Program-made: the position numbers and the translations under genes | Part shown: positions 1 through 11,917 of the stretch, one piece after another | Numbering within the stretch: position 1 is the stretch's first letter | Layout of the letters: each line of letters opens with the position of its first letter | NCBI GenBank assembly: GCA_037043015.1 | Contig: CM073329.1 | Span: forward strand, 12,850,648-12,914,647 | Length of the DNA: 64,000 nucleotides | From: Bryum argenteum | Taxonomy: Eukaryota > Streptophyta > Bryopsida > Bryales > Bryaceae | Reading direction: 5' to 3' | The notes under the pieces: generated by a model | Databases searched by the model: none | What the model was told of the DNA's origin: nothing | Seen by the model: only the letters and a program-made list of their open reading frames with translations

Positions 1-1180
1 ACGCCTCACAACCTATCTGCCATAAGAAGGAAAATTTTCTACGCAAGGGTTTACAAACACTTAAGCCATTCATCATACTTGGAGTGATGACGCATGTGCA
101 ATACTATTTTTGTTGATTAACAAATAGAAAAGACAATCTTTCCACATCTAGAAGTTGTTCATCTTCATCTCAAAGACTCTATGGTACCAAAAAATTCATC
201 AAAAAAATATCTTGGCTCAAATAGTAGCCTTCCAACAGTGAAAATTGCCCCAAATTTTACGAAGAAAAAATAGTCCAAAACTACACCCTTTGCACTCAAA
301 TACGTGCCCTATCTTCAATACATCTTTAAAGATTAAGGTTTCTACCATTAAAAATAGACTTTAATTGGAATCCACCTCAAGAAACAAAGTCAAAATCTAA
401 CATTGGATAAAGGAGATATAGTTCTTCACAAACCATCCATTTTTCACCTTTATTCATTGCACAAACATCATTGCAAATCTAATACCAAATTATCCGGATC
501 AAAAATCTTCTGACTAGAAAGTTGTCGGGATGCATCTAAAGTCACACTTATGTAAAAACTTCTTTTTTATAATTATTATTATTTATTTACATCTCACATA
601 ATTGGCTTGTAATGGTAGACATGCCAAATGTTTGAAAACCCAAAAATATATTGCCTTCACTAGAATGCATGTCATATATTCATACTTTATTGTATGGGTT
701 TGTAATTTTCACCACACAAAGAAGAAAATTAAGAGAAACTCCACCCTATATAGAAAACGGAGATCATTACACCAATGATGGGACTATTGACCCCTCTCGG
801 GGTGAACACTATGCTAGTTCCTACCTAGCCATTAGTGCCTTAGAGGTACCCGACATGGTATCCTCCCAAAGGTCTTTGAGGTACCCATACAACGAGGTCC
901 AAGAACCCCCCACCACAGTCGGATGAACTTGATTTTTCGCTCAATGCACGTGATTTCGTTCAAAACCAAGCCAAGATTAAGAAGTTATGGCTCCTCAAAG
1001 TTTCTACCCTTCATAAAAGATGTCGTATTTTGACACTTAGATTCTAATGATGGCATGGAGAACACGAAGAAGCTACTTCCGTTCAACACATGGCTCTCAA
1101 GGTGCTTCTTTGCAACTTCACTACTCTCATATTCATGCACCAAGTCAATGCCTCGAAAGTAGTAAGTAAGCATTGATACA
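1..1180 (+). repeat. Family A non-autonomous repeat, copy A1 (left end outside or unclear)
   Basis: Roughly 120-720 and 930-1050 match, segment by segment, the interspersed repeat also found at 11918-12894, 26699-27690, 38056-39201 and 46811-47425. Shared blocks include TTTGCACTCAAAT near 290, the ATGGATAAAGGAGATATAG-like block near 405, the TTCATACTTTATTGTATGGG block near 680 and GAAGTTATGGCTCCTCAAAG near 980. About 200 bases (near 725-930) have no counterpart in the other copies and may be an insertion. No gene is supported here. Confidence 0.6.
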
Positions 1181-2601
1181 TTGATTGGTTAAAAAGAAAG
1201 AAAAAAGAAAGAAAGCCTTACCCCTTTTCTTTTCTCAAATGTGGATTTGGACTTTGGTTTGTTCAGCTTATTTTATAAGTTGACCTCAATTTGGTTGGAA
1301 ACACTCATTGCCATTGCTGATTTCAAAAAAAATGCATTTATGCTACTGGAATGAAGTGCTGAAAATAGACCCCTCAGTGAAATCCTTTTGGATGCTCGTG
1401 CAAATTGTGGTTAGGTATCGTTTCCAATATGTTGAGTTCTCTATTCTTATGGTGTAACTTCAATTTCTATATTTACTCCAATATGTAATTATACAATGAA
1501 TTTTGAAAGCCAGTTCACCTAAAACCAATAATGAAGAAACTAACACTTTAAGTATTTTTGACTTCTTCTTTCTTCTTTTAGATATTTTTGACTTCCTTCT
1601 TTCTTCTTCTTTTTTTAGTTTTTAGTTTAGTTTAGTTTTTTTTTTTTGGTTCGTTCTGCCCTTTCCTTCCTTCCTTCTTGAACCAATCAATGTATTAGTC
1701 ATTTGAGAGAAACACAATCCTCAACCTAAGTAGCATAGCCACTTGGCAGGTAAGATTTATGTGAGCAAAATTGGCATGTTCTATGGGTTGGCTATGGATG
1801 CCTGGTCGGATATGGGTGTCTCGACCTTCCACCAACGAGTCAACCCATATTGACAATTTAAAGTATTAAAGTATTAGACTCATGATAAGTATGAAATGTC
1901 AATTTTGGTTGTACTTGTGTTGTCTACTAGTATGTTCAACACATTGAGGAATATTTATGACCATTTTGGAAGGGCGGTCCTTGAATGACACCCACAACCA
2001 ACTAATAGTTGGTAGATTACGAACAATATAATCACAACCACCTCAAATGAAAGAACTTAACAAACAGTATAAACTGGCGCGAAACCAAAACTAAGACTTT
2101 AACAAAGCTTCCAGTTTGAATATCACTCTAGTCTAAAGCATTGACCTCGCAAAGATCCAATTCATAAATATAATTTTTGTCCCACTAAGGGAAAGTGCTC
2201 AAAACCGGAGCAATACCAATAATGGATCCACTATCCAGAAACTCATAATAGCTTCTTCACTCAACGGTAGCATGTACTTAGGACAAACATCATAGGTGCA
2301 GAAACCCTATTTTGGAAACACCTACGAAACCAATTTCGAAAATTCATAACAAATTGTAGAAGAGTCCAAAAATCACGAATCCACTGTAAGTGTCATTCCA
2401 TTTACTTTCCCCATGCATGAAAATCACTTCCATCAATATCTACATTACACTTCGGGATATCTGAGCCATTTTTTAGCACTCTCCCTCATATATATCAGGA
2501 AAAAGATCAAATTCAATAGACTATTGGGGCGAAACGGATACAAAGAGCATGCACTGTGTGAACGCATGAACCTTCTTTCTTTTTTTTCGAAACAATGAAT
2601 G
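1181..2601. other. AT-rich spacer, no gene seen
   Basis: Contains purine-rich simple sequence (AAAGAAAG near 1195-1215), pyrimidine-rich TTTCTTCTTT tracts near 1560-1670 and otherwise unstructured AT-rich DNA. Open frames are short and have no recognisable product. Confidence 0.5.
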
Positions 2602-2975
2602 TATTAACCCTTAAACGTCTGAGCGGCCTCGAGGGGGCCGTTTCCAACGGAATCTCCTCTGTAGCTCTCAATGTACTCATTTTTTCACTCATATTTTAAT
2701 GTCAAACTAGTCACCTTCTTGTGATGTATTCCAAAAGTGAAATTTTAGAATTCAAATCACGAATTGTATGAGTGATTTTGAGCTTTGAAAGGATTGTGGT
2801 AGGTAGGTTAGGGTTGTACAATACTTGTAGGAGGTTGCAAGCTCATCATTGATTGGATCATTCATGATGCCGAAGATCAAAAAGTGCACTATTCATGATG
2901 CCCAAGTGCAAAAGATGCTGTGATCCAATACTGGGCTGCCCAAATCCGTATAGCTAGGCGTTTAAGGGTTTATTA
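2602..2975. mobile_element. MITE-like element with 12-bp inverted ends
   Basis: Ends are AACCCTTAAACG at 2606-2617 and CGTTTAAGGGTT at 2959-2970, an exact 12-bp inverted repeat. TATT(A) stands directly outside both ends (2602-2606 and 2971-2975), consistent with a short target duplication. The body of about 365 bp has no coding capacity and holds a GC-rich hairpin (GGCCTCGAGGGGGCC near 2625-2640). The ends resemble those of the TTAACCCC families elsewhere in the window. The superfamily is not assigned. Confidence 0.65.
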
Positions 2976-5029
2976 GTTGGCAACACGGCTGCACGAGCCT
3001 TCTTTCGACAACACATGTCACAAGTCGCCTTTTGTAGTATATGTCTAAAATCAAAAGAATGACGAATAGCATTCCGTAAAGGATAAGTTTCAAATGTTCA
3101 AACCAAGTGGGAGTTGGCCAGGGAGGCAGTGCGTGGGATTGGTGTAGTGATACCCCGGTCAAGCATGAAAGAAACGTGCTTCTCTAATTAGTACCACTTG
3201 GGGTCGGTATAGCCGCAATGCCGCATGGGTAGCACTTTATTCAGTTGCATCTCACAGTGATGTACTTTGATTACTGGAACTGCTGACTGGTTGGAGGCAC
3301 TGTGATCTTGGAAACCTAAAATCCATATACAAAACAGATTATAGTTTAGTGTAGCCACACTATACAATTAGGGTTTGCTGTAACTTTTTCCTTTTGAAGT
3401 ATAGTTTGACTAAGCAAATAACTACATGTAGTACTCCAAGAAAGTCAAACTTGTGAACATAGTTAGTAAATTCTTTGATTAAAAATAAAAATTTATAGTG
3501 GTTATATATCAATTAGTGCAAACAACACCATATATGAATTTCACTAGTGTAGTGTCTGTGTGACAATCGTTAGTCATAGGTCCCTAGGTTGCACATCATA
3601 AAATTTTGAAGAGTTTCGGTGCAAAGTATTTGATTGTTACTAAAAGTTTTGGTTCTAATCAACACAATAGGGAGACAAAGGGGACAAGGAATGAGAGACA
3701 TGCTAACGGGAGCGGAGAATATGGGAACATGCACTAGTACAATAGTGCTCATCATCCAACCCATGAATTACACTTGCGAGTACACTCCAAGTATACGCTG
3801 CGTGTACTGAGTACAGAGGCGGGTGTAAAACACCACTCTGACAAACACAATAAGAAAAGCGATTCATAGGTGGATAACATGCCAAAAGCGGCAGCTCAAC
3901 AACTGAAGAGTAGAAGGAGCATCTTCGATCACCAGGCAAACAAATGAATGGTGTCATACTCTTTTTAGGTATCACATATGAAGGTTCTTATGTAGATAAG
4001 TAGTGGTTGTTCCCTTCAAAGAAGTTTTCTAACGGGTGTTAGTATGGGACCTTTTGTTTTTGCAACTAGTGGATCTCATATTCTAATCCAACATTTTGCC
4101 TCATATTCTAATCCTTCTCTTATTCCTTTTTGCATTAATGGCTCCTCATATATCTAGCTCCCTTTACTGAGGACACTTCTCCTCTAGAATAAATAGGTAG
4201 ATTAGTATTATGATTGATAGTTACTCCAAACATCAATTATCAGCATAATTTACTAGTAGTGTGGATAGGGTTTTGTATTACGTTAAGGTTGCCTGTCAAA
4301 TTTGTCATTCTCAAAAAGTGAAACTTGCTTCAGATAGTTAAAACTAGCCCCTTTCAATTGAGTACTTGTGTGCAAACTTGCTTTGATAGTCAAACGCACT
4401 GGACTTGCTTGCTCATGAAAGTTGAGCCACTTGACCTGCTTGCTTTAGAAACCTCAAAGTTTGATGAGACAACCCAACTTCGCATCAACTTTCAGAGTGC
4501 GCTTAAGCCACAATGTTCAATGAAGTAGGCCATCTTTGCTTCAATTCCTCATTCTAAGATTCATAAGATATCATCCAACACTTATGGTGCTTATGTAAAT
4601 ATTTGATGTTACTAATAGGTACAAATAATGTTAAGGTTGACACTTAGTGCTCCAACACTATGAAGACAATTGACAATTAGGGTTTTTGCCATTTATTGCT
4701 CTATCCAACACTAATCCACCTATTTAATGTAGTGATGAGAGTGGGAATAAAGAAGAAGGGAACGAGGATGGAGAACCGGAAACAATAGGACATGGGGACA
4801 TGGAATATTTGAAGAGCACCAAATAAAGAGCACATCATTAAAACAACAGGGACCTTACCTATTCATCATAAATACATACTAGTACGTCCCTGCTATGTTG
4901 CCACGTTAATAAAACAAATTCCAACATCTATGGAACCTTAAATACTTTGAAATTCAATATCTCATTTTAGTCTAATACAAAACCCTATCCGATACTAATA
5001 GTAATTTGCGACTGATTGGTCAGGTTGGC
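2976..5029. other. AT-rich spacer, no gene seen
   Basis: About 2 kb of low-complexity AT-rich DNA with only short accidental open frames. No RNA gene, domain or clear element boundary was recognised. Confidence 0.5.
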
Positions 5030-5195
5030 AATTTTTACCGCGCAAACTAGACCTGATTTGAGACCTAACCCAAGTGATTTCGTCTAAAAATGACTTCAAA
5101 TGAAGAAGTTATGGCTCTTCAAAGTTTCTGCCCTTTCGTACGAAATGTATCAAAACGACGGCAAGGACGATTAAGGATTGACCATAAGTGTGTTA
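5030..5195 (+). repeat. Family A repeat fragment, copy A2
   Basis: The segment with CCCAAGTGATTTCGTC, then GAAGAAGTTATGGCTCTTC and a following AAATGTATCAAAACGAC block aligns with the right-hand ends of the copies at 11918-12894 and 46811-47425. Only the distal end is recognisable. Confidence 0.55.
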
Positions 5196-5976
5196 TAAAA
5201 ATCCGCAAAAATAGGGAGACTCCGTCTTTTTCTATTAGTAGTAACCCACTCATTTATCAATCACTCCAAGTACAAGATTCCCTGAGTTTTCCCTAAGTGT
5301 GCGACTAGAGGTGGTTTCACCATGCTTGGCCACTCAAACCACGTTAAGCTCTGAGGCTGCATATTCCGCTCATTTCGAGCTTGATTGTTTTCCAGAATCG
5401 GCTCGCTTTGCCAATTATTTTTACTGCTGATAGTTGCAGGGCATTCACGGATCCAGAAGTTCAACAGTCGTAAGTTCAACAGTCGTAAGACTACGGGCTC
5501 GCTAGTCTGCAGAATCAGCAGATCCCTGACCGCTCTCTAGTACATTTGTGCTTTCTTTGCACATTCTGCACCAAGTGGAAGATCTATCAAGCACGATGAA
5601 GAGCTCAACCAACTCTTCCTTGTCCATTCATACTAAATCGTAAGCAATTTCAAACTTTCATGCTGTATGTTACCAAACCCCAACGTCAATCACACATCTC
5701 AAAAACGAAAGTATGAGATGCACAAATTCACTCTCACCATATTCCATGCTCCACCCTCGTGTACTGTCCAACTTCTCGATCGAATCACATACATCTTCAT
5801 CCAATAACAATGGATCCTCCTGAATTTCACAAAACAGCAATATAATGCTGCATCCTTTGAATTTCTACACAAAAATGTTACAATAGCACTGGGCCGCTTG
5901 TCCTAGCTTACAAATACATAATCTATGCTTGCAGATCCTTTGCCTGCAAGGGATCCATCGATTGGGATCGCCACTA

Positions 5977-8073
5977 TCAACTATTCTCAATTTGATTTGA
6001 TACAACGCTGGGTTCGGAGGGAAAAGAAGATAAAGGGCCAGTGAGGCCCGATTCAACAACGGAAGAATGCGAATGCGAATGCGAATGCGAAAGCGAAAGC
6101 TCAAAATTGTCTAGAAGCATTCTTTTGGAGTGTTCATCGAGTGGAGCAGATCTCGAGCTCCGTGATCGAGAGCCGCTCAATCTCCGTTTGTACACAGACA
6201 CAATCTCAGCCGAGAAGATAGATTCAGGTTTCGAGGACGGGACAGGAGGAACCGGAGCTTCCCCTGCAAGCACCTGCACAATAGTTCGCATGCAAGGACG
6301 GGCAGCAGGATTCGGATGCGAGCAAAGCAATCCCAGTAACAAAAGCTTCTCAATGCAAGTAGCATCAAACTCCCCTTGCAATCGTGAATCTACAACACGA
6401 AGGATGTTCCCCTCTTTCAACGCTCGCCACACCATGTCCACGAGAAAGATGTCATCGTCTTCCTCAGCACTCGCGGTGAATGCCTTTCTGCCACAAGCAA
6501 GCTCGAGAGCTACTGCACCGAATGCGTATACGTCTGTTTTGTCTGTGAACTTCCCACCTGTTGCTTCTGGCGCTAAGTATCCGTATGTACCTCCAACCAT
6601 CGTTGTTGGAACGTTCTTCTGGTGGTCGACGAGACGCGCGAGACCAAAGTCTCCAAGCTTCGGGTTATACTCGTCGTCCAGCATGATGTTGCTGGATTTC
6701 ACGTCCCTGTGTATGACTTGTTGTCGCCATCCTTCGTGGAGGTAGTGGAGCGCTGCTGCAGTTCCCGAGACTATTTTCCACCTGAGGTTCCATGGAAGGG
6801 GTTGAGTTTTAGGTTTGAAGAGTGCTTGATCGAGGCTTCCGTTCGGTAGAAGCTCGTAGACGAGAAGGAACTTCCCTCTGTCTTTGCAGAATCCCAGAAG
6901 CTCCACGACGTTGCGATGTCGTAGCTGGCTGATGATCTGCACCTCAGCGAGAAACTCCTTCTCCCCTTGTTTGGAGTCGTTGCTCACCTTCTTCACGGCT
7001 ACTAGAGCTCCTGTTTTCGGGAGGACTCCTTTGTAGACGCTCCCGAACCCGCCTGCTCCTAGCTTCGAGTCGTCGCTGAATTCCTTCGTGGCTGCGCTCA
7101 ACTGTTTGTAGCTGATGAACTCCGGCATGTGCGCCATGCCCAGTAAATCTTCCCATGAGTCTCTTCTCTCTCGTCTCGAACGCTGAACATAAACCACAGC
7201 TCCAAGCACCACGACGAGAATCATCACCATGGCGCTTGCTAATCCCACAATCAATTTTATTTTTCTTTCCGCTCGGACGGAAGCAAACTCCCCGGAGATT
7301 CCGAAGCTGCTGAAGCTCCAATTCGAGATGTAGTACACCGACCAAGCATCCCCATGTGAACCTGCGAAGCCAATCCACATCTTCTCATCGACAGCACCGA
7401 AGAGATCGATAGTGCAGTTAAGGAGTGGCTCCACTGGCCGAGAGGTCGTGTTCGCCACTCTGACTTGAAGAGTGACACCATCATACTCGATCCACGAGTG
7501 GAGAGTATCCCGTTTCCAGAACGAGATTCCGAGAGGGTAAATAGGCGCCGTGCAAATCGAAGAGGCGTTCCCGATGTTCAAACCCACATGCTCACGATAG
7601 TCGGTATCCGTTCCTGCATTTCGCCAGTTGTCGAACTCGATTGCGACTATCTTAGGGTTGTTGTAGTCCTTGAACATGCCGAGACGACCTGCTGGTCCAC
7701 CTACCCAGGAACTTGAGTTAACAATGGCGAAAACAAACCCATCGCCACGCAATGCATCTCTCTGGTCCAGTGCAGTTGCATTGTACCTCATCGGCTCCTC
7801 CCGAAACGTGAAACTTGTGTTGAAGGAAGCTGCTCTGCGAGCGTCGCGCATTCGCACTGGTGCTGTTGAGTATGCTACTCCTGATACTGCCTGCTTAGGG
7901 TTCGTGATGTTAATTATCACTAACGTTCCGTTGTCGAAAATCTGGCATTCGGCTAAGCATTTCATTCCCGAAGGTGGGTTCAGTGGCGTCCGTGTGATCA
8001 CGTCGCCGCTCACAACCGCAAACAACAAGGTGACGAACCACAACAGTATTCTGGCCATCGCCGAAAGCTCCAT
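5977..8073 (-). CDS. L-type lectin-domain receptor-like kinase (single exon)
   Basis: 698-residue plasma-membrane receptor kinase encoded by one uninterrupted frame. Residues 1-23 form a signal peptide. Residues 24-265 are a legume-lectin ectodomain (NTSFTFRE at 85, GDGFVFAIVN near 110, VAIEFDNWRN near 143, many N-glycosylation sequons). A transmembrane helix lies at about 274-296. The Ser/Thr kinase domain at about 325-605 has a glycine loop GAGGFGSVYKG from 339, lysine in VAVKK (361), HRDVKSSN from 455, DFG at 475-477 and APE at 501-503, so it looks like an active RD kinase. Family members sense extracellular ligands in defence or symbiosis; the ligand here cannot be read. The C-terminal tail carries a His-Ser repeat (663-670) encoded by a hexanucleotide array. 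The first ATG (8073) is used; a second lies five codons on. Single-exon structure is usual for this family. Confidence 0.95.
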   Translation of the reverse strand: MELSAMARILLWFVTLLFAVVSGDVITRTPLNPPSGMKCLAECQIFDNGTLVIINITNPKQAVSGVAYSTAPVRMRDARRAASFNTSFTFREEPMRYNATALDQRDALRGDGFVFAIVNSSSWVGGPAGRLGMFKDYNNPKIVAIEFDNWRNAGTDTDYREHVGLNIGNASSICTAPIYPLGISFWKRDTLHSWIEYDGVTLQVRVANTTSRPVEPLLNCTIDLFGAVDEKMWIGFAGSHGDAWSVYYISNWSFSSFGISGEFASVRAERKIKLIVGLASAMVMILVVVLGAVVYVQRSRRERRDSWEDLLGMAHMPEFISYKQLSAATKEFSDDSKLGAGGFGSVYKGVLPKTGALVAVKKVSNDSKQGEKEFLAEVQIISQLRHRNVVELLGFCKDRGKFLLVYELLPNGSLDQALFKPKTQPLPWNLRWKIVSGTAAALHYLHEGWRQQVIHRDVKSSNIMLDDEYNPKLGDFGLARLVDHQKNVPTTMVGGTYGYLAPEATGGKFTDKTDVYAFGAVALELACGRKAFTASAEEDDDIFLVDMVWRALKEGNILRVVDSRLQGEFDATCIEKLLLLGLLCSHPNPAARPCMRTIVQVLAGEAPVPPVPSSKPESIFSAEIVSVYKRRLSGSRSRSSRSAPLDEHSKRMLLDNFELSLSHSHSHSHSSVVESGLTGPLSSFPSEPSVVSNQIENS
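6065..6100 (-). repeat. In-frame hexanucleotide array (GAATGC/GAAAGC) in the receptor-kinase tail
   Basis: Four GAATGC units followed by two GAAAGC units on the + strand. Read on the minus strand they encode alternating Ser and His in the kinase C-terminal tail. A multiple-of-three unit keeps the frame if the array changes length. Confidence 0.9.
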
Positions 8074-9869
8074 AACCTACAGTTGCTTCTAGTCATCGCC
8101 AATCCATTGGCAGTACCATCTCCGCAACATCCTGCACTGGAATCCCATTCTGAGCTAGAAACCGATTCAAGCTCACTACTCCAACAAGCATTCGAAGGTT
8201 CCAATACTGCGATTTAAAGAGCGGTGCAATACAATCAATGATTGTGGTAACTGAAAGCACAATTTGGAGAGTTCTAGAGCAGCAGAAAAATCTGTTGTCG
8301 CGGTGGTGACTAGGCGATGATGAGAAGCGGTTATGTAACGATTGAGAGATTGTGTGTGAGGAAGGAGTGAGTGAGTGAGCTGTTTCGTGCAGTGAAACTG
8401 TTCATACAAACATTCGCACCGAAGAAACTGGGTGAATGATGTTTATTACAGCGGTTACGGACCCTACGCGGTAGTTTGGTGGGTTGAAACACTTGAAACT
8501 CTTGACGTTTCAAGTTGACTTGGGATCACAACATTTTGAGACTTTACAGTGTGGACCAAGAGCCATGACCAAGAAAGCTAAAATCATATTCATGGTCATG
8601 GCCTGGTCACCTTTGTAGTGTAAAGTGGATTTGGACTGCGACAAGTTTAAGTTCAATCTCGTAATATAAATCTTCATCATTCTCTCTTTTACCCTCTCCT
8701 TTCTTCTCCTCTGTACTTAAATAATTGAACATTAGCCAATCAATGATTTCTGAGCCTCATGGTCTACTTGATTGAAGTTGAGTCGAGGTATTTGTTTCGA
8801 CTCAACTATAATAAAGGAGACCTTGAAAGAATTATTCACCATGGAAAATCCAGCATACGTTGGGTCCTGAGAGTTATGGGTCATTCTCCTTTTTTCAAGG
8901 TAGTGTAAAGCCAAATGGGACAAAGAACACTTTACTCTCCAATCATAGATTTTAGAAGGTCGAGGTCAATCTTCATAGTCCGTAGTGTAAAGCGAGTATA
9001 AGGGCCAGTTTACATTAGAAAGTGTCATATTGCATCCTTTTAAACGACCATGTAAAACACACCGGGCGTGAGCTTTGAGGTGCCGGGAGTGGTTTACAGG
9101 TATTAAGGAGTGTTCTCCTCACCGTTGCCTGCAAACGACTATCTGTAAGCAACGGCTTCTCAAACTTCAATTCGACTATAGGGAAAGTTTTCCAAAAGAT
9201 TTCACGCGCAACATGACAAACAAGGGTTTGTCGTCTTGTTGATACACGGAGAGCAAGAACTCACGGCAAGTGAACTGAATTTGACAAGACATGGAGCTAG
9301 TTGGCGTGAGACAGGAAAATGACGTGAGTCTTGGCAATCGCATTAGGGCGAGAAAAGTACAGTGCTCCTCACAGGTGCTATTCATAGGCCGCTTGGCAAG
9401 TCGCACACGCTATGCTATTATGGTGGAGAAGCCTATTGGTCAAGTAATTAACTCCTGAAAGCCCAAGGGATTTGAAGAAAAATTTAGATGTGCTACAAAA
9501 TATACATCAAAATTATGTGCTATAAAATTAACACTTATGAAGTACTGCTACAAAGACTAAATATAGATATGAAGACCTTAATCCCTAAATTAGATCAAAG
9601 ACCTCAAACTTCCTCAAAAAAATAGCTGCTTCTCTATAATGAATTAAAAACTAAGACTATAACTTTGAAAACAAATATAAAATGTACTTCTAAATTAGTG
9701 ATTAGAAATTGATATGATTGGCTAAAATTTTGTATTATACGATAAAATGGAGAGAGGTCACACAGATATGGGTGTCCGAAGGTTGGTGATAGGCTCTCTA
9801 TTAGTAGCTCTAATAACTCTATTAGGAGTTGGGTGTCCGGAAGTCAGTAATGAGCTTCTCCATTAGGAG
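8074..9869. other. Upstream region of the lectin kinase and spacer
   Basis: The first few hundred bases should hold the 5' leader and promoter of the minus-strand kinase gene; a GAGTGAGTGAGTGAGC microsatellite lies at 8365-8380. The rest is spacer without a recognisable gene. Near 9760-9870 there are short degenerate repeats of GGGTGTCCG and CTATTAGGAG. Confidence 0.5.
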
Positions 9870-10895
9870 TTTACCCCTAAAGAGGGCAGATTGTGGTCGT
9901 TTGGGGTTTAGGCAGCCTCTAATTTTAGCTTGCATGGAATTGAAACCTTTTGCAAGTCATAGAGTTTTTTCATACCTTTCCAACAAGTCACAGTTTTTCT
10001 TCACATGACATTTTTATTGCCAAAGATCAGTTGTTGTAGTTAAATCCTAGCATACCTCCGTGTGAATAATCAAGCATTTTTTTAGGATTTTTAGGTTGGA
10101 TGAGGGTAAAAATTGCATAGACATGTTCACAACTCACCTAGAACTGATATTTAACTAATTATGGACTTATTACGAACTTATGGACTTTTTGCAACTAATG
10201 AAGAACATTGGTTTTATCGGCGGCCAGCCGACACATCCCCATATCTCCGACTTTCAAAAGGTCACAAGTCACTCAAATTTTGTCCAAATCAAACATATGA
10301 GGTGTTTTTTGACATCTATATTTTCTGTAGATATCAAAAAACACCTCATATGTTTAATTTGGACAGAAATTGACTGAGTTATGACCTTTCAAAGATTACG
10401 GATAGAGTCTCAAGGTTATATCGGCGGACAGCCGACATTATTTCTGGACAATGAATTTGTCCATAATTAGTTAAATATCAGATCTAGGAACATGAATTTG
10501 AAGAGCCTCAAATTGAATTGACTTCCAAAATGGTTTTGATGGTCGTCAAAAAACTAGTTACCCTTTCCGAAACAAGGGAAAAAATACATTTTCTCCAACT
10601 TTGAACATCACGATCTCTCAATTGGTAAGGAATTCAAATTATAGACTTCACACACATATACACATACAAGTTAGGTTCTCGATCCTATGGTTACATACCT
10701 AAATATACACGTGTGATGACCTTCGGGCACTCATCCAAGGATAGGTCGAACGAACACTCTATTCAAGCCGACCTCTAACAAGGTCGGAGTTCCTCTTCTT
10801 CTTCCTATATATACGCCAAAACTTTAAAAGTTTCACCTTGCATCAAAAGAGGGTAGTTTTTGGCAGTTTCGAAGCTCGTCTACTTTAGGAGTTAA
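9870..10895 (+). repeat. Family B repeat, copy B1, interrupted by a foldback element
   Basis: Flanks around 9940-10137 and 10492-10895 align with the repeat at 24288-25100: CATACCT(T)T followed by an AATCAAGCATTT block, ACTCACCTAG, TTGAAGAGCC, TTTTTGGCAGTTTC and a closing TAGGAGTTAA. A separate element occupies 10145-10483. No coding capacity. Confidence 0.6.
10145..10483. mobile_element. Foldback (long inverted repeat) MITE, MULE-like, nested in family B
   Basis: About 339 bp that is nearly palindromic end to end. The outermost arms, TGATATTTAACTAATTATGG from 10145 and its exact complement ending at 10480, are identical over 22 bp. Inner arms (CATATGAGGTGTTTTTTGA near 10290 and its complement near 10335) pair as well, with the centre near 10318. 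Flanks are CCTAGAAC (10137-10144) and CTAGGAAC (10484-10491), an imperfect 7-8 bp target duplication. The related repeat at 24750-24760 reads CTAGGAAC once, without the insert. Long arms and an 8-9 bp duplication suggest a Mutator-type origin (inference). Confidence 0.8.
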
Positions 10896-11917
10896 ATGAG
10901 GTTAGCAACAGTTTCTCGTAGTGCACAAATTTCAAGCACTCTACCTCACACGGTAAGAGCATGCACTCTGCTCACACCAACAACACTTGACAGGCTCTGC
11001 TCATGTTTCAAGCCCCAATGCTCACGCCATAGTTCATGTTATCTTACCGAGTCTTCTCAAATAGCTCCCCGGCCGGTCTCGGTAGATTTCATCCGCTTAC
11101 CGTGACTTTGCACTTCGTGGAACTCACGCTACATCATCCAAAGCCACGAAGGTGAGGTAACTAAACGACAAGAGAAAGCAGCAAGAGCCGCATCGATCGA
11201 GGTACAGTAAAGCAAAACTTTCACGAAGGTACCCACAGCTTCGTACGCTATCCGTTTTCGTACAGATGTTTTCACTGCGTACTGTAAAACTAGTGTTTCT
11301 TCGTAACTTCGGCGCTGGGTGCAGAGTCGGCGTGGAGGGCGGAGCGGTGGACTCGCCATGTATGGTTACCGTGAGCATTTGCCGTGAACGGACTGCTGAT
11401 GCTCCAAGAAATGGAAAATGTGCAGAGTCGAAATAGCAGAATCGGGAACACGGTGATTTTGTACACTACTTCGTAATGTGAGAAGAGTACCTGCCAGTCA
11501 GGGCCTATCTCCATGTGGGCACGACTAATCCCAGAAAATCCCGGAGCTGCAAAACATGTGGAAAAGGTGCACTAGTTTCCAGCCATGCTGCAGGGCCTGT
11601 GACCGTAAGTTAGATAATACCATTTCCGACTTTAAATCCGCGTGCTTTGAATGATTTGTCACTCCTCTTGATAAGTTGTGTGAGGTCAAGTAGGAAGGTA
11701 AATATGTGGATTTCACACTCTAATTTTGTCTCTAATTTTCATATCTTGATGAAGATGAAGTATGTGATTAGGTTTTAGATGAATGTTGTACATGTCTCTT
11801 GAACAACTTACATTTAAAGAAAGTTCAAACTTTATAAAAATACATAAAGTTCTAATGTTTTCAAGCCTTTAAAGTACCGGTCTTTGCAAAGTACCCCTCT
11901 TTTATGCTTGTAGGAGG
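10896..11917. other. Spacer, no gene seen
   Basis: Mixed-composition DNA with only short overlapping open frames on both strands and no recognisable domain. It lies between a family B and a family A repeat copy. Confidence 0.45.

Noticed and set aside
6041-6745. Long open frame on the + strand (234 codons) opposite the receptor kinase
   Set aside because: It lies antisense to a complete, well-conserved kinase domain and shows no domain of its own; it is a by-product of the kinase codon pattern. The same applies to frames at 7465-8092.
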